Below, in pieces: positions 1 through 4,019 of a stretch of 5,331 nt of DNA. Each line of letters starts with the position of its first letter. Positions within the stretch are counted from its first letter, which is position 1. Below the pieces are notes generated by a model. That model was not told the DNA's origin and did not search any database. It worked only from the letters and a program-made list of their open reading frames with translations. The stretch comes from Phenylobacterium sp. (GTDB taxonomy: Bacteria; Pseudomonadota; Alphaproteobacteria; Caulobacterales; Caulobacteraceae), in contig JAQGIJ010000278.1 of NCBI GenBank assembly GCA_028291285.1, positions 1 through 5,331 on the forward strand, given 5' to 3'. The position numbers and the translations under genes were made by a program.

Positions 1-1
1 C

Positions 2-967
2 AGCCAGTCCCTGATCGGCGACCCCTATGTGGCGCTGGCGCTGGCGGCGACCTCGACCGAAAGGCTCGGCCTGGGGATCGGGGTGACCAATCCGGTCACG
101 CGGCATGCGGCGGTCGCGGCCAGCGCCATCGCCTCGGTGCAGGCGGCTTCCGGCGGGCGCGCGGTGCTGGGCATCGGCCGGGGCAACTCGTCGCTGGCCT
201 TCCTGGGGGCCGCGCCGGCCTCGCTGGCGGCGTTCGGGGACTACATCCGGCTGCTGCAGGCCTATCTCGCCGGCGGCGGCGTGCCGGTGGAGGAGCTGCT
301 GGCCCGGGGCGACGGCCTGACCTCGCTCGACCCTGCGAGCCTTGGGCGCGCGCCGGCGGAAAGCCGGCTGCAATGGCTGGACCCGGCGACGCCGAAGGTC
401 CCGGTCGAGGTCGCCGCCACCGGGCCGAAGGCCATCGCCATGGGCGTGGCCCTGGGAGACCGGCTGTCGTTCTCGGTGGGCGCCGACGAGGGCCGGCTCG
501 CCGGAGCGGTCGCCACCGCCCGCAGCGCCGCCGAAGCCGAGGGCCGGACCGTGCCGATCCGCTTCACCGCCTACGTCAGCCTGGCCACCCTGCCCGACCT
601 CGCCAAGGCGCGCCGGCTGGCGGCGCCGGACGTCGCCATGCACGCCCACATCGCCGCCATGAGCGCTGCCAACCTCGCCGCGCTCTCTGCGGAGGAACGC
701 CGGGTCACCGAGCAGATCGCCCAGGCCTACGACATGACCCGTCACGCCCGCCACGGCGCCCAGACCGAGGCGATGGACGAGGCCTTCATCGACGCCCACG
801 CCATCGTCGGCACGCCCACGGCCTGCGTCGAGCGCCTGCGCCGGCTGGCCGGCCTGGGCCTGGACCGCCTCGTCCTGATGCTGCCGCCGCCGCTGAAGGG
901 CGACGCGCGCCAGTCCTACGAGATCGTGGTCGGCGAGGTCCTGCCGGCCTTCGCCGCCGGAAGCTGA
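2..967 (+). CDS. LLM class (luciferase-like) flavin/F420-dependent oxidoreductase, 5'-truncated
   Basis: The C-terminal 321 residues of a luciferase-like monooxygenase-superfamily oxidoreductase are visible. The frame is open to the left edge (first full codon at position 2) and stops at TGA 965-967, so the true start lies outside the window; the GTG at 29 is only an internal valine. The best signature is residues 23-65 of the visible part: GLGIGVTNPVTRHAAV, then SGGRAVLGIGRGNSSL. This is the hallmark block of the methylenetetrahydromethanopterin-reductase-like (Mer-like) branch of TIM-barrel LLM enzymes. Later family-typical pieces are PVEVAATGPKAIAMG (134-148), which lies near the cofactor phosphate site, and the C-terminal IVGTPTACVERLRRLAGLGLDRLVL (268-292). 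Family members use reduced FMN or F420H2 in the cytoplasm. The cofactor and substrate here are not determinable. About 30-40 N-terminal residues appear to be missing, judged from usual lengths of about 330-360. The SDR gene follows in the same direction after 79 bp, possibly in one transcript. Confidence 0.9.
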   Translation, partial: SQSLIGDPYVALALAATSTERLGLGIGVTNPVTRHAAVAASAIASVQAASGGRAVLGIGRGNSSLAFLGAAPASLAAFGDYIRLLQAYLAGGGVPVEELLARGDGLTSLDPASLGRAPAESRLQWLDPATPKVPVEVAATGPKAIAMGVALGDRLSFSVGADEGRLAGAVATARSAAEAEGRTVPIRFTAYVSLATLPDLAKARRLAAPDVAMHAHIAAMSAANLAALSAEERRVTEQIAQAYDMTRHARHGAQTEAMDEAFIDAHAIVGTPTACVERLRRLAGLGLDRLVLMLPPPLKGDARQSYEIVVGEVLPAFAAGS

Positions 968-979
968 CGCCCGGGCGCA

Positions 980-1007
980 GGGGCGCCATGCTGCAGCCCG
1001 GCGCCCC
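980..1007 (+). other. GC-rich inverted repeat between the LLM oxidoreductase and SDR genes
   Basis: GGGGCGCC (980-987) and GGCGCCCC (1000-1007) are perfect reverse complements around a 12-nt loop. The repeat starts 13 bp after the upstream stop codon. No T-run follows, so an intrinsic terminator is unlikely. It could be a 3'-end-stabilising or weak pausing hairpin, or chance in GC-rich DNA. Confidence 0.35.
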
Positions 1008-1030
1008 CAAGAGGCCGCCGGAACCGATGC

Positions 1031-1041
1031 AGGAGGAGGAG
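1031..1041 (+). promoter_or_regulatory. Strong Shine-Dalgarno for the SDR gene
   Basis: AGGAGGAGGAG is a purine-rich Shine-Dalgarno. The AGGAGG at 1034-1039 sits 7 nt before ATG 1047, which fixes that start. It is the only near-ideal ribosome binding site in the window. The purine run also lies inside a 7-codon ATG ORF (1027-1050) whose stop overlaps the SDR start as ATGA; this is probably incidental. Confidence 0.8.
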
Positions 1042-1046
1042 CGGCG

Positions 1047-1961
1047 ATGATTCTCGAGGGCAGGGTGGCGATCGTCACCGGGGCTGGGCGCGGCATCGGC
1101 CAGGCGGTCGCGCGGACCCTGGCGGCGGAAGGCGCCAAGGTGGTGGTCAACGACTACGGGGTCGACGCCGACGGCCTGACGCCCCGCAGCGGCCCGGCCG
1201 CGGAGACGGTGGAGCTGATCCGCCAGGCCGGCGGCGAGGCGGTCGCCAACGCCGGCTCGGTGGCCGACGAGGCCGACGTCGCGGCCCTGGTGCAGACCGC
1301 GCTCGACGCCTTCGGCCGAATTGACATCCTCGTCAACAACGCCGGCATCATCATCCGCAACCTCCTCCTGGAGACGCCCGTGGCCGACTGGGACCGGCAG
1401 GTGGCGACCCACCTGCGGGCCGGGTTCCTCACCGCGCGCGCGGCCGCGCCGCACATGCAGGCGCAGGGCTTCGGCCGGATCGTCAACTTCACCTCGCTCT
1501 CCGGCCTGGTCGGGATGCCGGGCTCCAATGCCTACACCGCGGCCAAGGCCGGCGTGCTCGGGCTCACCTGGCTGCTGGCGGCCGAGCTCTGCTTCTACGG
1601 GATCACGGTCAACGCGGTGGCGCCCAGCGGCTCGACGCGGATGGACGTCGGCTTTCCACAGAGCGTGCAGCGCCTGCGCCGAGCCTATGGCGCCGTGGGC
1701 GCGACGCCGGTCACGGCCGAGAACCGCCCGCCGGAGGCGGTCGGCGCCCTGGTCGCCTATCTCGCTTCGGAGGAGGCGGCCTATATCAACGGCCAGACAA
1801 TCGCCGTCACCGGCGACCGCATCAGCCTCTGGTCGAGGCCCGAGATCACCGCCTCGGCCTTCGAGACCGGTCCCTGGACGGTGGAGGCCCTGCGCCGGCG
1901 CTTCCGCGCCACCCTCGGCGAAGGGCTCGTGAACGATCCGCCGGAGCTTTCCACAACGTAA
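1047..1961 (+). CDS. SDR family NAD(P)-dependent oxidoreductase, MFE-2/3-hydroxyacyl-CoA dehydrogenase-like
   Basis: This is a complete 304-residue classical short-chain dehydrogenase/reductase. The Rossmann dinucleotide motif TGAGRGIG is at residues 11-18. Acidic Asp36 ends strand beta-2 (KVVVNDYG), which usually means NAD(H) preference. NNAG is at 97-100, and the catalytic residues are Ser150 and Tyr163-x3-Lys167. The usual fourth catalytic Asn (in the 'NxxG' helix alpha-4 segment) aligns with His122 (ATHLRAGFL). The same His and the long insert after beta-2 (residues 37-52) recall the dehydrogenase part of peroxisomal multifunctional enzyme type 2, so a 3-hydroxyacyl-CoA or related hydroxy-lipid/steroid substrate is plausible but inferred. 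A tail of about 45 residues beyond the core (ISLWSRPEI... WTVEALRRRF) exceeds the usual 250-residue length and is seen in MFE-2-like bacterial SDRs. The start at ATG 1047 is supported by an excellent Shine-Dalgarno. The protein is cytoplasmic, with no signal peptide. It may be cotranscribed with the preceding oxidoreductase. Confidence 0.93.
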   Translation: MILEGRVAIVTGAGRGIGQAVARTLAAEGAKVVVNDYGVDADGLTPRSGPAAETVELIRQAGGEAVANAGSVADEADVAALVQTALDAFGRIDILVNNAGIIIRNLLLETPVADWDRQVATHLRAGFLTARAAAPHMQAQGFGRIVNFTSLSGLVGMPGSNAYTAAKAGVLGLTWLLAAELCFYGITVNAVAPSGSTRMDVGFPQSVQRLRRAYGAVGATPVTAENRPPEAVGALVAYLASEEAAYINGQTIAVTGDRISLWSRPEITASAFETGPWTVEALRRRFRATLGEGLVNDPPELSTT

Positions 1962-2035
1962 CGGGCGGAAATCACGAAGCGATCGTCCGAGGTCGGCTGG
2001 ACGGCGAGGCCCCGCGCGCCTACGTTTTGGCGGAG

Positions 2036-2647
2036 ATGGAAGTTTCCACGAAAGCCGCCGCGCGCGGGCGACCGCGCGAATTCTGCGTCGACGCGGCCCT
2101 GGCCGCGGCGCTCCGCGTCTTCTGGAGCAAGGGCTACGAGGGCGCTTCGCTGAGCGAGCTGACCGAGGCCATGGGCATCACCCGACCCAGCCTCTACGCC
2201 GCCTTCGGCAACAAGGAGGAGCTCTTCAGGAAGGCGCTCGACCTCTACGAGCACGACAAGCTGGCCTATGTCCGCTCAGCGCTCGAGGCGCCGACCGCCC
2301 GCGGGGTGGCCGAGCGGCTGCTGCTCGGGGCGCTGGAGATGCAGACCACCGGCTCCGACCCGCGCGGCTGCCTGGGCGTGATCAGCTCGACGGCCTGCGG
2401 CGCGGAGGCGGAGTCGATCCGCCGCGAGGTGGTGGCCCGCCGCGCCTCGTCCGACGCGGCCCTGCTGCGGCGGTTGGAGCGCGCCAAGGCCGAGGGCGAC
2501 CTGCCCGACCACATCGAGCCGGCGGGCCTGGTGAACTACCTCGGCGCCGTGATCCAGGGGCTCTGCATCCAGGCCGGCGCGGGCGCCAGGCCCGAAGACC
2601 TCCGCCGCCTGGTGGCGACGACGCTGGACCTCTGGCCCGGCCGCTGA
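2036..2647 (+). CDS. TetR/AcrR family transcriptional repressor, likely local regulator of the RND pump
   Basis: This 203-residue protein has the TetR layout. The N-terminal three-helix DNA-binding domain spans about residues 13-62, with helix-turn-helix SLSELTEAMGITRPSLYAAFGNKEELF (38-64), whose recognition-helix and YxxFxxKEEL ending are diagnostic. An all-helical ligand/dimerisation domain follows (about 65-203), including GCLGVISSTAC (111-121). Cys112 and Cys121 in that segment could be ligand- or redox-sensitive, but that is speculation. It lies 141 bp upstream of the adaptor gene, in the same direction. The gap holds two matching palindromes suited to a TetR dimer, so repression of the pump is the natural reading. 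The start is uncertain: ATG 2036 is chosen because it precedes the basic GRPREF segment closely, but its GGAG abuts the ATG; TTG 2027 (three residues longer) has no clear Shine-Dalgarno. The SDR gene ends 74 bp upstream, and no convincing promoter was seen in that gap. Confidence 0.92.
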   Translation: MEVSTKAAARGRPREFCVDAALAAALRVFWSKGYEGASLSELTEAMGITRPSLYAAFGNKEELFRKALDLYEHDKLAYVRSALEAPTARGVAERLLLGALEMQTTGSDPRGCLGVISSTACGAEAESIRREVVARRASSDAALLRRLERAKAEGDLPDHIEPAGLVNYLGAVIQGLCIQAGAGARPEDLRRLVATTLDLWPGR

Positions 2648-2678
2648 GACCCAGCTCGACGCATCGCAAAAAATTCTA

Positions 2679-2690
2679 TACCGATCGGTT
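2679..2690 (+). promoter_or_regulatory. Putative TetR operator, distal copy (O1)
   Basis: TACCGATCGGTT contains a perfect 10-bp palindrome, ACCGATCGGT (2680-2689). It lies 10 bp upstream of the putative -35 and is preceded by an A/T-rich tract (2668-2680). A near-identical copy occurs at 2731-2742. Palindromes with ACC...GGT half-sites are common targets of TetR-family dimers; assignment to the neighbouring TetR protein is inferred from position. Confidence 0.65.
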
Positions 2691-2700
2691 GGCGGCGCCA

Positions 2701-2728
2701 TTGACGCACTGCAACATGCCCCCATATT
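2701..2728 (+). promoter_or_regulatory. Putative sigma70-type promoter of the RND efflux operon
   Basis: TTGACG (2701-2706) matches five of six bases of the -35 consensus. After a 16-bp spacer, CATATT (2723-2728) matches four of six bases of the -10. Transcription would then begin near 2735, inside the proximal operator, so a bound repressor would block initiation. An alternative -10, TATGAT (2741-2746), is a better hexamer but lacks a -35 at the right distance. This is the most AT-rich part of an otherwise very GC-rich window, which supports a promoter here. Confidence 0.55.
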
Positions 2729-2752
2729 CGTACCAATCGGTATGATATGGGG
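2720..2752 (+). repeat. Inverted repeat enclosing the proximal operator
   Basis: CCCCATAT (2720-2727) and ATATGGGG (2745-2752) are perfect 8-bp reverse complements separated by 17 bp. The near-palindromic operator 2731-2742 lies inside, off-centre by half a base pair. The left arm overlaps the putative -10 CATATT. It could be a second protein-binding site or an RNA/cruciform structure, or partly coincidence. Confidence 0.45.
2731..2742 (+). promoter_or_regulatory. Putative TetR operator, proximal copy (O2)
   Basis: TACCAATCGGTA is palindromic at 10 of 12 positions and differs from the distal copy TACCGATCGGTT at only two bases. It begins 2 bp after the putative -10 and covers the predicted transcription start, the usual place for a TetR repressor to act. 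The centre-to-centre distance to the distal copy is 52 bp, close to five helical turns. Confidence 0.68.
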
Positions 2753-2778
2753 CGCGCCGGACGGGGCTCCCCTTTTGC

Positions 2779-2784
2779 GGAGAG
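2779..2784 (+). promoter_or_regulatory. Ribosome binding site that decides the adaptor start
   Basis: GGAGAG at 2779-2784, with its GGAG core 6 nt before ATG 2789, favours that start over the in-frame ATG 2747. The upstream ATG has no Shine-Dalgarno and lies immediately after the operator. Confidence 0.65.
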
Positions 2785-2788
2785 CTCG

Positions 2789-3931
2789 ATGCCGGCCTAC
2801 ACCTTCAGACAAGCCGCCGCCCTGCTCGGGACCCTGATGCTGGCGGGCTGCGGCGCCTCGGCCCAGACCAGCGCGCCGGCGGCCCCGCCACCGGTCGTGC
2901 AGGTGACGCCGGTCGTCTTCAAGTCCCTGCCGCAGTGGGACGACTTCACCGGCCGGCTGGAACCGGTGGACAGCGTCGCCCTGCACCCGCGGGTCTCCGG
3001 CGAGATCGTCGCGGCGACATTTGCCGAAGGCGCGCGGGTCCGCAAAGGCCAGCTGCTCTTCCAGATCGATCCCCGTCCCTTCCAGGCCGAAGTCGACCGG
3101 CTGCGGGCCGAGGCCGAGCGCGCCCGCGCCAAGGCCCAGATCGCCGCCTCCGACGACGGCCGCGGCCAGCGCCTGCTGGCGCAGCAGGCGATCGCGCGTG
3201 AGGAGGCCGAGCAGCTCACGTCCGCGGCCAAGTCCGCCCGCGCGGACCTGCAGGCCGCCGAAGCCTCGCTGCGCGCGGCCGAGCTCAACCTCTCCTTCAC
3301 CCGCGTGATCTCGCCGATCGACGGGCGGGTCTCCCGGGCGATGATCACCCGCGGCAACCTGGTGAGCCCCACCGACCTGCTCACCACCGTGGTCTCCGAC
3401 AGCCCGATCTATGCGGCCTTCAACACCGACGAGCAGACCTATCTGAAGTACGCCGGCGCCCAGCGCGGCGGCGGCGGCCCTGTCTACATGGGCCTGATGA
3501 CCGAGAGCGGCTTCCCGCACCGCGGCAAGCTGCAGTTCACCGACAACGCGGTCGACGCGCACAGCGGCACCATCAGCGGCCGGGCCATCTTCGATAACGC
3601 CGACGGGGCCTTCACGCCGGGCCTCTTCGCCCGCGTTCGCCTGATCAGCGGCAAGAGCGAGCCGGTGGCGGTCGCCCCCGAGCAGGCGCTGGGGACCGAC
3701 CTGGGCAAACGCTTCGTCCTGGTGCTGGGTCCGGGCGACCACGTGCAGTACCGGCCGGTGACCCTGGGCCGGGCCATCGGCCAGTACCGGATCATCACCT
3801 CGGGCCTGGCGCCAGGCGAGCGCATCGTCACCGCCGGCCTGCAGAAGGTGAAGCCGGGCGACCTCGTCACGCCCCAGCCTGCGGCCGCCGGCGCCAACCT
3901 CGAGCTCGCGGACGCCACGCCGGGCGGCTGA
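2789..3931 (+). CDS. RND efflux periplasmic adaptor (membrane fusion) lipoprotein, MexE-like
   Basis: This is a 380-residue HlyD/AcrA-family adaptor that links an inner-membrane RND permease to an outer-membrane channel. An N-terminal lipoprotein signal ends in lipobox LAGC with Cys21, so the mature protein should be lipid-anchored facing the periplasm. A Pro/Ala-rich linker (29-36) follows. The first half of the lipoyl domain (about 58-95) includes LHPRVSGEIVAATFAEGARV. The alpha-helical hairpin (about 97-169) is rich in Ala/Arg/Glu heptads. The second lipoyl half is FTRVISPIDGRVSRAMITRGNLVSP (170-194). The beta-barrel (about 205-287) includes GKLQFTDNAVDAHSGTISGRAIFDN...FTPGLFARVRL, and the membrane-proximal domain (about 290-362) ends in GLQKVKPGDLV. 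The WDDFTGRLEPVDSVALHPRVSG segment resembles MexE-type adaptors. The length is normal for the family. The chosen start ATG 2789 has a good Shine-Dalgarno and places the lipobox at the usual distance. The permease follows after 88 bp. Substrates cannot be read from the sequence. Confidence 0.95.
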   Translation: MPAYTFRQAAALLGTLMLAGCGASAQTSAPAAPPPVVQVTPVVFKSLPQWDDFTGRLEPVDSVALHPRVSGEIVAATFAEGARVRKGQLLFQIDPRPFQAEVDRLRAEAERARAKAQIAASDDGRGQRLLAQQAIAREEAEQLTSAAKSARADLQAAEASLRAAELNLSFTRVISPIDGRVSRAMITRGNLVSPTDLLTTVVSDSPIYAAFNTDEQTYLKYAGAQRGGGGPVYMGLMTESGFPHRGKLQFTDNAVDAHSGTISGRAIFDNADGAFTPGLFARVRLISGKSEPVAVAPEQALGTDLGKRFVLVLGPGDHVQYRPVTLGRAIGQYRIITSGLAPGERIVTAGLQKVKPGDLVTPQPAAAGANLELADATPGG

Positions 3932-3937
3932 GCCGCC
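3923..3937 (+). other. Hairpin straddling the adaptor stop codon
   Basis: GGCGGC (3923-3928) and GCCGCC (3932-3937) are perfect complements, with the TGA stop codon as the 3-nt loop. No T-run follows, so it is not a canonical terminator. It could modulate transcript stability or readthrough between adaptor and permease, or be a by-product of the Gly-Gly C-terminus in GC-rich DNA. Confidence 0.4.
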
Positions 3938-3940
3938 GCG

Positions 3941-3983
3941 CCGTCCACATCACCGCGCACGGACGGTCCGGCGGACGCGTCCG
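3941..3983 (+). repeat. Cluster of inverted repeats in the adaptor-permease spacer
   Basis: Three overlapping structures are visible. CCGTCC (3941-3946) is complementary to GGACGG (3961-3966). CGGAC-G-GTCCG (3960-3970) is an interrupted palindrome. CGGACGCGTCCG (3972-3983) is a perfect 12-bp palindrome. The unit CGGAC and its complement GTCCG therefore alternate four times in 24 bp and could form mutually exclusive RNA hairpins just before the permease start. Function is unknown. Confidence 0.5.
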
Positions 3984-4019
3984 AAGCCTTCCGCACACCC
4001 TGAGCCCTGGGGCGCTCGC

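Noticed and set aside
1984..2003. CGTCC...GGACG and CCGAGGTCGG partial dyads before tetR as an autoregulatory operator
   Set aside because: The arms are only 4-5 bp and do not match the TACCRATCGGTW motif found before the adaptor. Such short dyads are expected by chance in DNA this GC-rich.
2641..2680. An intrinsic terminator after tetR
   Set aside because: An A-run (2668-2673) is present, but no stable hairpin precedes a T-run on the + strand, so termination here is not supported.
2747..2788. An upstream in-frame ATG (2747) as the start of the adaptor
   Set aside because: It would add 14 residues (MGRAGRGSPFAESS) before a normal lipoprotein signal. It lacks a Shine-Dalgarno and lies only a few bases past the operator, whereas ATG 2789 has GGAGAG at good spacing.
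2276..3742. A 488-codon open frame on the minus strand, antisense to tetR and the adaptor
   Set aside because: It is a by-product of strong GC-rich codon bias on the + strand. The translation is low-complexity (Gly/Arg/Ala/His-rich) with no recognisable domain, and it spans the tetR end, the promoter region and the adaptor, all of which are well supported on the other strand.
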